From the NCBI GenBank assembly GCA_026419785.1, contig JAODTK010000765.1, positions 361,970 through 425,969 of the forward strand: a stretch of 64,000 nt of DNA. Reading direction: 5' to 3'. The notes beneath the pieces are model-generated. The model was not told where the DNA came from. It searched no databases and saw only the letters and a list, made by a program, of their open reading frames with translations. This DNA is from Sclerodactyla briareus. Lineage: Eukaryota; Echinodermata; Holothuroidea; Dendrochirotida; Sclerodactylidae. The position numbers and the translations under genes are program-made. Positions 22,361-35,124 of this stretch are shown piece after piece (position 1 is the first letter of the stretch; each line of letters opens with the position of its first letter).

Positions 22361-25190
22361 CTAAAACACTGAAATGTGGATAAATTTGGGCATTTGACAT
22401 CTGCTCGTCAGCATGATATCTAATGAATGCAAGTAACTATAAAGTTCAAATTAAGTGTGTGGATTGTATACATGATGAAGATTGACCCTATTGTTCTTGG
22501 TATCAGGTCAAGGTCATTCCAGTCACCATAGGACAATCCTTATAATCTCTGCAACGATTCATTGTACAGACTGAGAACAAGCATATAGCCAACCAAACAA
22601 TATTCCCGCAGTGAAGCCAGTACAATTCTTCAATTGGGTCATTTTAATTGTATTCCTGATAGTCTTGACTATGGACTACCACCACATATTTCCCCCATTG
22701 AAGACAGTACAAATTCTTGAGTTGTCCAATTGTATCATTCTTCCTGACAGTATTGATAAGCACCAGTGACCAGCCTATATGTTACCTCCTGATCAGTAGC
22801 GGTGATGTTACGGGTGGAGTGGCAATTTTGGTCTTGCACGCCACCCCCCTCCCACCCCAGGTTTCATAGGCAAGCTTTGAAATTGTAAAGTGTAAGCTCT
22901 ATTGAAGCCTGCATCACTGCTTTTAATTGACAAATTCCTAATTGCAAGGCAGAAACGCCTCTTATTGCGTATACTTCCTCTTATTTAGTGTTACATTTTA
23001 CATTTAAACTCGCTGTGGCACGCTCGGGGAGATACAAAATAGATTAGTAACCATGGATATCAATGGTGGGTGCGAGGAGGGGGGGGGGGGACAAACTTGC
23101 AATTTTTCCATAGGCCTATATTAATTTCCTTCCTCGAGGGGGGAATGCCAAGTTTGTTGCTTGACATTAATTGAAAACGGTGTTATGATCTTCAAATTTC
23201 CCATTGACTAGTTTTACAGCAGAATGCACACCAGGAAATGTCCTGAATTCAATTCGAACACCTATGGCTGGGCCACAATCCCTCTTCACTACTGGCCTGC
23301 ATTGTTGTGGTGGTATACATAATAGCCCCTTTGTTTTGGCGGGTCAACATTGGTCCGGCCCAATCCCCAAAAGGATTTAATCTCTTAAGTTGTGGTGTGA
23401 GATTGTGAGCCAGTACAAACACAATCAACTTTTGACTGCCTGTCAAACATTAAGTGTGGGGAATGGTACCGGCACTGGCACTGCTCAGATGACTGAGAGT
23501 GGTGTATTCCAATTATTCTCTGTGTGCAACCCAGTCCTACTGATTATCTGATTGTTTACAATTTAAAGTTAACACTTCGCTCTAAACACACTTCCATGAT
23601 TAAAAGTACTTGACAGGCAGGACTGACTATTGGGTAATATTACCTGTGTATTTACTATTCATAGACAAGCCCAATGAGGGGATTAACTGTGGTTGGGTGT
23701 AGAAGCGTGCGAGGGTGTGAGTTGGGAGTGAAGCACGGGTCCAAGGAAGCTTTGAAACAGTGGGGAAGGGCACAGCATTGGTGGCATTTTTTGCTATTGA
23801 GTAAAAAATGAGGGCATTAGCCCCCTGTACCCCAGGGAGAAATGGGTTAGGAGGGGTTTTGAGTCTATAAAATCATCTCTTCTTCAACCAGTGCCTATCT
23901 TCTGGTTTGACAGTCACAGGATGTTACTATTTGGGGAAAGCGGTTGCCGGGAGAATTGCGGGTATTTGTGGGGGTGTTTTAACACGCTAAACTTGTGTGC
24001 TCTCAGTGACAGGTAAGAAGTTTTTTGCTCAGACGCTGTTTTAAAAATTGGCCAATCTCCAGATTTCTGGGTGTGTGTCTGTGTCGTATGTTACTTGTGT
24101 GGGGTTTTTTTTCTTGATTTTTTTTTTGTGTTGTTATGTGTGGTATATTGCATTCATTTGGGTGCTATGGGAGGTGCTGCATGGGGTGGGCCATATATCC
24201 CATCAAGGTTGGGTTGGGAGGGAATATGGGATTTGAAAGCCGCGGAAAAGTTTGACCCTAAAATGGCAATAAGCCCATTTGATGGAACTGGTAAAATGGC
24301 TATTTGATAGCAAGTATTTAAACAGTTATGCACTTGTTCAATTGCAGACCCACCCCTTGTACCCCAGACAAGGTGTCATTGCACTTAGGTTGGTCCAACA
24401 ACATGATGCACCCCTCAGTCAACTTTTTGCGCCTGAAAATAATGAAAATTGATACAACCCCGTCACTTTAAAAGATCAGCAGACTACTCTGCTGTACGAA
24501 TTGAAAAGATTTACTGGCAATGACTTACCCCCTTAGTCACATTAGTAATTAATGACCATATGGTAACAATGACCAACATGTGCGACAAAAACCCTGCTAT
24601 TGGACACTGAATGTACCTACAAATGACTCCACCTTTTTTGTCCAGGGTAGTGGAGGGATGAAATTGACATATATAGGCTGCAATATGCAGAATGCCATTC
24701 TCGTTCCCCACACATATACTCCCATTTTTTTTTTTTTTTTTTTTACAATTGTCGATGATGTGATGATGGGTCGTCCGATTCAAAGAACTGCCACTTCATT
24801 CATTCTATCTGCTTTGGGACCACACATTTACCATGAGTTATAATTTACGCTAAAGTTGCTCCTCATCATTTAGCCTGCCTGCAGTCTGCCGACTCAGTGT
24901 AACGCTCGTTGGTACTTTCCACACTGAATGGAAAACTTGGACCTCACTGGTTATTAATTGTAACTTTACCTTCCTTTCGGATCACTTACTACCAGGTTTA
25001 TTTTTTCAGTATTTTTTACTTCATTGCCCTCAGATACCTTTTTGACCTTGGTCAAAAGCTACAAGCATCTCTTGCGGTTAGTGAATATTTGCAGGAGATT
25101 GGGCTCCGTTTTGTGTCAGTTGTGTTTGATTTGGCACACACATCTTGCAGGGTTTGATATAGCTTGAAGTTCGCGATCATGGTGATGGCC

Positions 25191-25634
25191 ACGACCTAAA
25201 CTCAAAGGCCACTGTATTGTTTTTTTTGAATTGTCATGCGGGTTTGGTACTCCTGTGTTGTGGGTCATGGCTATCTTTTTTTTTTCGTTGTTTTGTTGGG
25301 GGGGGTGTTTGTTGAGTGCTGTGGTTTCTTATGTTGTTATTGTCGTTGGTTTTGTCAATGTTCATGGTACTGGTCTAGTACTGTGAGAAGCTTAGGACAC
25401 TGCTCAACAAGGAACAGTACAACATTTTACAGAAAAAAGGCTAGACCAACCGCCAACCCTCTCCAATTGTAATACTAAAAACCTGGTGACCCTTCAAGTA
25501 ATCCAAAACACAGGTCCAACAAACAGAACACTGTGGACAACACAGGTTTGGTTGATAAAAGTGCTCAACAGTCCTGGCCCTTCAAGTGAGCACTGTAAGA
25601 GCCTATCATATTGTTTTACTTAACCTGAGTTCAC
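25191..25634. other. Spacer between D copies
   Basis: About 0.44 kb that is not part of either copy. It is T- and G-rich at the left ('ttttttttcgttgttttgttgggggggg', near 25,280-25,310) and gives a low-complexity plus-strand frame (25,236-25,472). No gene recognised. Confidence 0.5.
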
Positions 25635-27599
25635 TTTTTGATTCCTTGCCGAAGGCAACACGGGGGAAATCTAATGGCAAGTCATGCACATATGTATGTG
25701 CGTAGTGTGTGTGTGTGTCTGTGTGGTGTTGACACCTTGTCAAGCAAGTATCTAACGTACGAAACTGGTATCAAGTTCAATTAGGTATGTGGTTGCACAT
25801 ATGGGGAGGAAGACCCCAATGTTTGGTGTGCCCGTTCAAGTTCATGAAGTCACCGAGGAGGGCAAGGTCAAAAGCTTGTCAGCACATATCGAACGAACGT
25901 GAGTATCTATTCAGTTCAAATGGGTATGTGGGTAGCAGGTATGGTGAGGATGACCCGATGTTTTGTTTGTAAGGTCAGGTCATTCAAGGTCACATCAGAT
26001 ATCGTCATATATCTCGGCAACGAAAAACATTTTGGAGGGATGTTGTAATGAAAGTTCTGTTCGTCGGGTGAAATACATCTCGTGGACCGACTTTGACCTC
26101 ATTGACCTTTGGACCTCATATGACCTTTTGACCATGGTGATTTTGCATGCTTTTTTGGATGCCCAGATGCATCTTGTTAAGACAAACAAAAAAGTCAATT
26201 GACAATACCATACGATGATACTCTTATCACAAAAGCTATCTCATGAAGTGGAAGGCCAAGCAGCTAAAACACTGAAATGTGGATAAATTTGGGCATTTGA
26301 CATCTGCGGTCCGCATGATATTCTAATGATGCCAAGATCTATAAGTTCGGAATTAAGTGTGTGGATTTACAATGATGAAGATTAACCATATTGTTTTTGG
26401 TATCAGGTCAAGGTCAATCCAGAGTCACCATAGGACAATCCTTAGCTCTCTTGACAACGATTAATTGTACAGAGTGAAGAACAAGCATATAGCCAAACAA
26501 AAAAAATTATTTCCCCCAGTGAGACAGTACAACTTCTTGACTTGTCATTTCATTGTATACTGATATGTTTGAGATTTGGACAGCAACAAATATTTCCCCC
26601 AGTGAAGCCAGTATTATTCTTGAATGGTCCTTTTATTATGATTCTGATGTTTGATATTGGACCAGCACCAGGGACCAGCCGATATGTACCTCTGATCAGT
26701 AAGTGGTGTTGCTCGGGTGGAGGTGGCATTTTCTCAGGGAAGGACAAAAATTGGGAATTAGTAAACCATGGATATAAATGGAGGGTGGGAGGGGGGGGGG
26801 GGTAGGGAAAATGGCAATTTTTCCATAGGCCTATTTATCTTATAGTTATATTTAGTTTGTGGCTTTATATTAATGGAAAAACGGTGTTATGATCTTCAAA
26901 TTTCACCATTTAACCAGTTATTACAGCAGAATGCACACCAGGATATGCCCTGGAATTCAATTAAAAACCACCTGGGCCCAGCCATAATCACTTCAAACCA
27001 CTGCCTTGCATGTGTGTGTATACTTAACAAGCCTTCGTTTGGGCTGTAAACAATGGTCCCAATCACCAAAAGGATCAATCTCTCAAGTTGTGGTGTGTAG
27101 CTTTGGAGTAAACAAACAAATTTTGATGGCCTGTCAGAACATTCAAGTTGTGGAATTGGTACTGGCACTGGCAATGTCAGAGGATTGGATGTTGTAATCC
27201 CCAATTATTCTTTGTGTGCACCCAGTCTCCTGATTATCTGATAGTTCATTTAAAGTTAACATTCTCTATTGCATGCAGAAAACACACTTCAAGGATGTGG
27301 CAGGGCTGACTATTGGGTCTGATTACCTGTGGATTAGAGGACAAGCCCTAATGAGGGCATTAACTGTGGTGTGTGCAAGAAGCAGTGAGAGGTAGTGAGT
27401 TGGGAGAAGAAAACGCAAGGTCAAGGAGCTGGATAGTGGAGAACGGGCCACAAATTTGGAGCATTTTTCGCTAGTGAGCAAAAGGTGGAGGGCATTACCC
27501 TGTACCCCAGGCAGAAATGGGTAGGGGATTTGGTCTATTAAATATATCTCTTCTTCCCCAGTGCCTCTCTATATGGTGTTGACAGTCACATGATTTGTG

Positions 27600-28790
27600 A
27601 CTATGTTGCAAGGCGTCGGAGCGTTCGAAAAAAGTGGGGGACACATGGAATGCAAATGCCATCTCAAGCGGAGCGCCACACCAGTTGGCGCGGAGCGTAC
27701 AACTAAAATTCAGATTTTCATACCCTCAGATCGACTGATGCGGCACTTGCCAGGCTCAATAGCACACATATACAATGTGTGATTTGAGTAGAAGACAGAC
27801 AAAAAAAGTTGTCATTGTGCATACTTAATAAGATGATTTACCGGGTAACACACATCACACACTACTCTGACTTTGTTTGCGTGAAGTCCTGGGGTTTACC
27901 GAACGGTCTCTGGTGGATCGAAGAGAAAGCCATAGGCGTACGGGACCACTCTAATTGGGAGCCGAAAATTTGTTACGTGAGTTAGCCATTGGAAACTACC
28001 GGCGTGCGCGAAGCGCTGCGGGAAAAAAAGTGCATGTTCCGGGCCATTTATCGAAAAGTCTGCCAAAAAATTCAAGGCATTTTTCACTTTGCTTTTTCCT
28101 TCCCAAATTTTCCACGAATTTTCGCCCGAATTTTCATCTCAGAAAAATTGGGGGGGGGGGGCCACTCAGCTGCCCCCAAGGCTCTGAAAATTAATAGGGT
28201 GAACGAATGGATTCGAAGCATACATCGCATATTAGCATACAACGCCTGGAAGAAAATGCCATTGGGCGCGAACCACTTGAAAAAATATGCACTTTGGCTA
28301 TTCGATATAAATTCGAGAAAATCGGTATGAATCATGGGTATCCTTCACTTCGGCCCTAGTCGGGTCAGATCTTCACCTGGGGTACGCCCACCGGAATTAG
28401 GGGACTTACGCAATTTCCACAACGCAAGTATTGTTTGGGTAGACAAAAATTGGATCCAGTTTAGAGTGATACAAAATCGGCAGTGCCTATTTTTATTACG
28501 GTCCGGAAAAGTGGGGGGACAACGATATGATATCCCCCACTTTTGTGAAAGTTTTTTTTTTTGGACGGGGGGGAATGTCCCCCCCGTCCCCCACCTGATC
28601 GACGCCCATGACTATTTGGGAAAAGTGGTGCCAGGATAATCACATTTTAAACACACTTGGCCCCCCCCAGGAAGTTATACTGGATCAACATAAATGAGCC
28701 CAACAAATCAGAAATGTCTCAACATGGGCTATAGAAATTGAAACACTAGAAAATTGCAACACTAGAAAATTGCAAGATCTTGTCTGTTAT
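27600..28790. repeat. Extra segment in D copy 2, GC-rich repeat family
   Basis: It has no counterpart in D copy 1, where about 0.2 kb of different sequence lies between the same flanks. The segment contains 'gcggagcg' words, a 'cgtgcgcgaagcgctgcggg' stretch, G and C runs (28,149-28,160, 28,567-28,586) and text such as 'ccaaattttccacgaattttcgcccgaattttc'. That text resembles 60,150-60,370. Overlapping plus and minus frames of 80-113 codons are carried by this repeat and are not genes. The likely origin is insertion of a dispersed repeat into copy 2. Confidence 0.55.
28741..28776. repeat. 18-bp direct duplication
   Basis: 'aacactagaaaattgc' occurs twice in direct succession next to the right edge of the extra segment. 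Confidence 0.75.
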
Positions 28791-30069
28791 ATATCTATTG
28801 TATTCTATCAGGCAGCAGATATATTTGTCAGGGAGGTGCGGCCAGGGGTGGGCCATCTGCGAGACATCCAACCCCACCAATGTAGGAGGGAATATGTTAT
28901 TTGAAGCCTTGTGAAAATTTGACCCTAAAAATGGCAATAAGAATTTGATGGACTGGTGAATGGTATTGGATACAAGTATTTTAAACAGTTATGCACTTGT
29001 CAATTGCATGCCACACCTAGTACTCCAGAAAAGGTGAGTTCATTGCACTTAGGTGGAGTCAACAAAATAGCACCCTCAGTCACTTCGGCCTGGGTGCCCC
29101 CAAAAACAATAAAAAGATATGACCTGTTGGGTTGTGTAATATGTGTGTGTGTGAAAGTAGAGTAGCATTGACACCAGCCACAGTCCCTACATTAAATACG
29201 AACCACAGACACTCGCATGTACACAATGTAACACAAATTGTATGGCACAGACTGACACCCTCAAGTTCAGCAGTAGTGATTATGCATAGGTACATGTACA
29301 GTGTCCAAGTAGGTACATGGATGATCCGCAATATGTGTCACTGATGACCCTTGAAGGGCCTCATATGCTATGGACTAGTAAGCCAATGTACATCTACACG
29401 AATCATACACTGTGTCCGCTGGGACTTGTGGAGGGAGTTGTCATACCATGCAACATGACGATACCTGACAGTTGCCCCGTGTATTTTGCACCCCACTTTC
29501 CTTCTGCTCTCTTTCCCCAACATACTTATACCCCATAATCATGGAGATTTTTTTTTTTTTCACATTTTCGTGTTATGCTTTGTTGGTCGTCAGATTCAAA
29601 GGACTGCCACTTCATGATCCCTATCTTGATTTTGACGACACCAGTCAATTCATGAGTGATAAATTTCGCTAAAGTGATACTCATCATTTAGCCTTGCCTC
29701 TGCAGTCTGCCGACTCATGTTACGTCGCTGGGGCTTCCCACACCGAATTGGAAAACGTTGGACCTCACTGGTTATGACTTCTGACTTTACCTTCACTCTC
29801 AAGATACAATTACTACAAGGTTCATTTTTCGTTTACATATTCAATTGCCCTCAGATACCTTTTTGACCTTGGTCAATAGACAAACAAGCATCTTTTGCGG
29901 TTAGTGAATATTGCAGGTGAATTGGTTTTTGGTTGTGGTTTGAGTGGGCAACAACATCTTGCGGGTTTGTTATAAGCTGAATCATCATGGTGATGCACTA
30001 CAACCTTGTAAGAGGAACATGTCGGAAAAAAAGCAAGGAATACTACGCAGAGTTGCGTTCTTGTTTTCC

Positions 30070-30870
30070 TGCAAAGATGACCATGTTATGTATTAGATGA
30101 TCAATGAGGCTATGAGGAGCAGTACCCCAAGGCATCTTTTTAAGGAATAATGCTCTCGGTTTATTGCTGAACATTGTGGCAAACTAAAGAAGAAATGGGT
30201 TCGATTCCCGGAGGGTAAAACCACATTGTGACCAAATTCTTATCGATGGTAAACTGGTTGAACGAGTTGCTAGTTATAAGTACCTGGGGACCACATCGAC
30301 AATGAATTTAATGGGATGCCAAAACAAAGGCTATGAAGGGTTAAAGCTTGTCAACGACTGTATTTCCTTCGTAAACTAAAGCAGTGTAGAGTGGATAATA
30401 CAATTAAACATTCTATCAGCGCTTAATTCAAAGCATCCTCACTTTTGTATGCTGTGTTTGGGGTAGTAGCAAAGGAAAACAGAGAGTAGATCTAGAACGA
30501 ATTTGTAGATCTGCGGAATGCTGCTTCGGCCTAGTCTTCCAAACAATGGACTATTCTATGAGGGAAAGGAAGTTTGCTGAAGAAGGTAAATGCAATACCG
30601 TGCGATGTCACCCATCCCTTTCATACCCTCACCACAGTACAAAAGATCTGGCATTAGAATGCGGCGTGCCAATCACCAAAACAAGCCGTTTCCGCAATCA
30701 TTCTTCCGGAAGCTATCCACTTGATAATTCCACGCTACTCGTTGATTTATGTTTTGTTTGTTCCAGACTTTTCGCTACTATGTATATATATTTTGTCTAT
30801 ATGTTCTGTACGGTCGGAAGAAGAGAGAAAACCATTCTGTTTTTTCTTAAAAATGGACAATAAATTACTA
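30070..30870 (+). pseudogene. LINE remnant, C-terminal reverse-transcriptase part (family L-A)
   Basis: Three-frame reading gives the post-catalytic end of a non-LTR retrotransposon ORF2. IDGKLVERVASYKYLGTT lies at about 30,241-30,296, FLRKLKQCRVDNTIK at 30,367-30,410, then CRSAECC-like and TKTSRFRNHSSG-like blocks to about 30,715. Frameshifts and stops break it throughout, and the catalytic domain is missing. The minus-strand copy at 56.2-57.8 kb contains the same DGKLVER block and the upstream domain, so both belong to one family. The family resembles the Rex1/L2-like group, which is a moderate-confidence assignment. Not functional. Confidence 0.75.
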
Positions 30871-31250
30871 GCTATCTATCTCTTGTAGGGAACGTATTTT
30901 GCAATACCCTACAAAGAGTAGGGAATTGCAAATGTTCTTGAGCTAAGAACATCTATACTTATACCTACATGACTTTCAGTGATTTAGCATGTTCCACAGT
31001 GAATAAGATAAAAACAACTCCTATAATAATAATCCCCAACATAACCATGAGCTGGTGAAGTATTGCTGTAGGAGAAATATTGCTTTACATGAAGATGGAA
31101 CGAGCAGCCAAGAGAAACATTCTCGAAGTGGGTATAGGCTAATAGCCCATTATTCCCCTTTAATTACTACCTTTGCCCAAGAATCCACAACACTTTTCAT
31201 ACGTTACATCTTGAACAGACTTGAACACCTAGTACTGTAGCCTCTGTAGG
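30871..31250. other. Unannotated stretch
   Basis: AT-rich, no supported feature. A 61-codon plus-strand frame (31,055-31,240) lacks motifs. Confidence 0.4.
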
Positions 31251-31254
31251 TAGA

Positions 31255-31600
31255 TCTTGACCTGAACTCTGACCAATTATCATAGAAATTCAACTCAATC
31301 TGTAGAATACACTTTTTGCAGATTTCCAGTTCTTAACCTGATAGCTCATTCAACCTATTTAATGACCTTGACCTTAATCTAGGAAGCACTAGCCCATATC
31401 ACCAATGACCCAATATCATTGTTCCACTTAATCTGGTAGGAGAAGCATTTTGCAGATTTACACATGTATAATAGTTATAATATCCCATCAATGACCTTTG
31501 ACCAAATATGCTGAAACACACTGTAGTAGCCAAAGTCTAAATAACAAAAGGAAGCATTTTGCTAGACAGACAGCTCAACCAGCGTAGCTGGTTTGAGCTA
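31255..31600. mobile_element. E element fragment with terminal hairpin
   Basis: It has 'ttgacctgaactctgacc', 'aatgaccttgacctta' and 'aatgacctttgacc' words. Its end hairpin is arm AGCTCAACCAGC (31,572-31,583), loop GTA, arm GCTGGTTTGAGCT (31,587-31,599), preceded by 'agacagac'. It is the shortest of the E family here and the left end is not defined. Confidence 0.6.
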
Positions 31601-31716
31601 AAAACTACTAAGCTGTGGCTTCACAAAGTGTCGGAGATTGGTCGTAGAATGGAAGGGTCTTGTAGCGCACGTCTGGATGGATAACTATGCTGGTGCGTGT
31701 CATCTGAGGTAACCCG

Positions 31717-31962
31717 TTATATGATTCCAGTTTTGGAGTTCTTGAGAAGCCATGTGCATGCAGGCTGTTGGACATTGATGGGAGCGGAGGAGGCTGGGAG
31801 ATATGCATCTGGTATGAAGTGCTGCAAGCAGTCCTCTGGTCTGAGACCAAATGAGTCAAGTATGAGGCGGGTGAGTTCGAGGGGCCCGATGGGACAACCA
31901 TTCTCCGTGGAAACCGCCTCCGGTAGAGTTCCTTGATTTTTATCTGAATCGGTGTGCTGCAC
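31717..31962 (-). CDS. Unrecognised open frame
   Basis: 81 codons with mixed, protein-like composition (Pro, Cys, Glu, no low-complexity runs). The opposite strand is also open here (31,697-31,936), which is common by chance in GC-richer DNA. It has no domain I recognise, no signal peptide and no neighbour in the same frame. It could be an exon or a transposon remnant. I am not confident it is expressed. Confidence 0.15.
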   Translation of the reverse strand: MQHTDSDKNQGTLPEAVSTENGCPIGPLELTRLILDSFGLRPEDCLQHFIPDAYLPASSAPINVQQPACTWLLKNSKTGII

Positions 31963-31969
31963 CCCTTCT

Positions 31970-33775
31970 CTAATGGATTGGTGCCCTATGCTTGAAGTTC
32001 ATGTTTCCTGCCGCTTTGTTCCGACCTGCAAATCCCAAGAGTACCTGCAGCTCAGTCACCCTGAAGCTGGATACCATATGCTGCCGGAGTCGGAGGAATC
32101 AAGAATAGAGAAAAGATTCAAAATTAAATGACTGAAAAAAAAATTTGAAGCCTGGCCTGACATGTTTGGCTAGGGGACAAGACCTCCCCCCCCCCCACGT
32201 CACTGTTGTTGTCAGTGAATAGGAAGAGGTTTGCAAACGAATGCTGCAGATGTGTCAATGTTCATCCCAGCTTTTTGTGCAAAGATTGTAGCTCACACCA
32301 GTACACACAACTTACAAGTACGTAAACGGTATGAACCGCCCCTGCCGCCACCGCACCAAAAAATGTAGGTTTATCCATGACGCCCGAAGCAAGAGAGAAA
32401 AGAAACGCCATGAACGTTTTAATTGGGATTGAACCATTGCTAAAACTGCTAATAATAATTGATGTATTGACTATCCAGCATTCCAGTGAATAAAGTCCAT
32501 TCATGGAACACTACATAGGTCTACGTGAATTACAGCAGTAAATCATCAAGAATTGAAACTAAAGTTACCAAATCGCCCATCTTCCAGAAATATATGCACA
32601 GCAAACTACTCGCAAACACTAGCTAAAGTGATATTGAGGCTTATACAACCAGGAATGTGATGCTGTGTTATGTCAAAATTAATACAATGGCAATGGAACC
32701 ACAATAGCAACCCATACAAGTGTAAAAATGTGATCGATGCAATGATAAAATCACGGTGACTGGCGACCTGAATGACTGTAAGGTAAGCCAGCCTCATGTC
32801 AGAGTTTGCATGGTAATATGTGGTATTGACGCATTTTCTTCCCCGGGTTGAAGGTTGGAAACTAGGAAAGTGCTTTCAAAATTACAGTTAAGGTTATACA
32901 AAGTTAGGGTCATAGGATGGACCCCTCCTGTAGTCTGGCTAGTTGATTGATATTATATTTTGGTTTTATGAAGAAAAGAAAGTTTCAAGCAAATATTTTA
33001 ATAAAGAAAATAATATCACAGTAGACAACTATTGATAGCCGGATTGCACATAGCTATCCTGAAAAATAAAGCGGCTGCAATCAATGTGGCATGACAGTGA
33101 AAACATGGCTGAAACATGTTATCGATGGACATTAAAATTGCATATCCGCAACTCCGGTGCACTGTGCATGCATGAATAGTGCATTGAACATGCATTTAAA
33201 TGCTTTTAGCCTTTGGGATGCTAAAAATGGACATTTAGCGGACTGTTTAAAAACTGCTCTAGACCACTTGGGAGTTGTTTTGTATTTAGGCCGTAAATGT
33301 CTGTACAACTCTTCAATTTGGACCCTTTAGGTTTTGCGGATACCGGTACCTCAGTCTGATGTACTTGTTGAGGACTTTGCCAGAGATTAGTTCAAGCTTT
33401 AACTTACATCAGGCCTTGCCTTTTAGATTTGTACAGGTGTGCCTATAAATCGCATCCTGAAAATGTTTAGGTGTTGCTGTTTCGATGACACTTCTAAGCG
33501 AAGCGGCACAATAGGTTGCGACCGAGGGCATAGCAGAATTTTGTTTGGCCGTTCTCGCCACCTGATTGCAGGAAAGGCACTTCCAGCGTATTGATCATAA
33601 CATGTGAAGATTGTCATTCGGAGGTTGTATCCAAAAATAACATTGTTTATTTTTTCATAAAAATGCAGATGCTAATCACTGTGATTGCCATTTTTTTGTG
33701 GCAGGTAATCCACAAAATAAATTAAAATTATTATGATCCTGTTGGCCCGCCAAGGTGATAGGGACACTACATTAG
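31970..33775. other. Unannotated stretch
   Basis: About 1.8 kb without a supported feature. A C run lies at 32,187-32,197. The 80-codon minus frame at 32,262-32,504 has no motif. The remainder is AT-rich unique-looking DNA. Confidence 0.4.
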
Positions 33776-33825
33776 TATTACACAGTGTCATCATTTGTTT
33801 TGGGTCATGAGCATGAGCAAGAGCC

Positions 33826-33856
33826 TCACCTGACCTGAGTCTCAGGTGAGCAAAGC
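33826..33856. repeat. Short inverted repeat
   Basis: CTCACCTGA and TCAGGTGAG face each other around 'cctgagtc', giving a potential stem of about 9 bp. It might mark an element end, but no partner was found. Confidence 0.4.
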
Positions 33857-33869
33857 ATCTGCTGGTCTA

Positions 33870-34530
33870 GTAATTTATTCATGTTATTAAAAACATGCCC
33901 TAAACTTCCCATGACGGAAGTCTCCATTTTTACGGAATTCAGCATGTTTGTAGGCTTGGTTTACTTTACAGTTGGGTACTACTAAGCTTTCAGCTAACTG
34001 AGCACACGTGTTGGTTAATGAACGCGGGTCACACGTACACATCGCTGTGTAGTCGTGCCTTCGAGACATGCACCGCAAACACGGCAGGGCTTGAGATTTC
34101 ACAAAATCCAAGAGAGCATCTGAATTGCTCTCCCTGAGGTAACAAAGCCTAGAAAATTGTTCTCTGGGCAAAAAGTTTTGGAGCACACATAGATTTTTCC
34201 TCTCCTACGAAATCTACAAAGTTTCAAATCATCATATAGCTGCTGGACAAACTGTCCAAATTCTGACAAGACAGGAGTAGTGATCGATTGTTTGCATGTA
34301 CCCAAAGTATCAAGTCCATGTCAAACAAGAATTCTTCAAACTATAATTGGAAGCCACATTAGAGACTGCAAAGTGCTGTGGGTGAAATGATGTCGTTATG
34401 GGAGCAACAAACCTAGACGTTCCTATGCGGAATGTGCGTCTGACTGGTAACCTGGTTCTGGGTAGCTCCCTGTTGTGGAATTGAATGTTTTATTACCATT
34501 ACCCATTGATATTCCATCTAATCTCTGGAT
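33870..34530. other. Unannotated stretch with minus-strand frames
   Basis: Two overlapping minus-strand frames in different phases (99 codons at 33,887-34,186 and 68 codons at 34,099-34,305) have mixed composition with several Cys. They could be parts of one broken coding segment, but neither shows a domain I know. Confidence 0.2.
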
Positions 34531-34531
34531 C

Positions 34532-35124
34532 AACTGGACATGTGTAGGTGGGTAAACGCCAGTGTATATCCCCGCTTTTGAGCAATCATTGAGAGAAGAG
34601 CCTATCATTAAAACATCCCATTAAATACTCCATTTTGGTCAGAAAGCAAGATAACCTTAATCCCACCAAGTTTGTTTTGTTACTATGAAGTTACAAAAAA
34701 GTCACATAAATTATGGCAAATTTTGACCACCATGCCTTTGAAATGACCTTCCAACTCGTCAGGATCAACTATTAGGTCCCCTCAAACCAAGTTGTCCAAC
34801 ATCTGACCAAGTTTGGAAATCGCGCAAATTATGCAAATTTGACCTCCGATGAAATTTTAAATGAAACTCACATTTTTCGAGAATCAACTATAAGTCCCCA
34901 CCCACCAAGTTGCGTTCAAAAATCCATCTACTTGAGATTTTGAGTAAAAAGCATATTAGCGGCCCCAAGCATTGAAGTGATGCCCACTCTCGATCTCATC
35001 CAAGATTTAACTGGGGCGGAAATTGTACCAAGTTCAGATCAATGGGTTAAAAGTAGCCTGGGGCGGCGGCTACACACCCAAAACCATATTATCCCGGACA
35101 CTTCCAGTGTCGTGGGAATATAAT
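34532..35124 (+). mobile_element. M element copy 2
   Basis: It begins 'caactggacatgtgtaggtgggtaaacgcc' and 'gtatatccccgctttt' (34,563-34,578), the inverse of the right side of copy 1. It ends with 'ctacacacccaaaaccatattatcc' and 'cacttccagtgtcgtgggaatataat', the inverse of the left side of copy 1. The interior shares 'gcggccccaagcattg' and 'gcccactctcgatctcatccaagattt' with the 54.2 kb copy. Non-coding. Confidence 0.7.

Larger units (their letters stand above)
21430..25190. repeat. D unit copy 1 (3.8 kb direct duplication)
   Basis: It aligns in order with 25,635-30,000. Landmarks in both copies are the TG-rich run, 'atatggggaggaaga', 'atctcggcaacgaaa', 'aagacaaacaaaaaagtcaat', 'gtggataaatttgggcatttg', 'gcagaatgcacaccagga', 'ttgaccctaaaa', 'acagttatgcacttgt', 'tgcagtctgccgactca' and 'tacctttttgaccttggtca'. 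This copy has an extra 0.29 kb internal duplication. It has no coding capacity. It could be a segmental duplication or two insertions of one long non-autonomous element. Confidence 0.8.
25635..30000. repeat. D unit copy 2
   Basis: The second copy of the D unit in direct orientation, about 4.2 kb downstream of copy 1 at the left side. It lacks the 0.29 kb internal duplication and contains an extra segment of about 1.2 kb (27,600-28,790). One-base insertions and deletions relative to copy 1 are frequent throughout, including in stretches that are otherwise identical. Confidence 0.8.

Noticed and set aside
28084..28330. Overlapping plus and minus frames of 83-113 codons
   Set aside because: They lie in the GC-rich repeat shared with 60.1-60.4 kb, where the same frames are not kept.
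30195..30212. GGGTTCGATTCCCGG, a perfect tRNA B-box-like word
   Set aside because: It lies inside the L-A LINE reading frame, between blocks that are continuous with the 56 kb copy. No A box or cloverleaf arms can be found around it.
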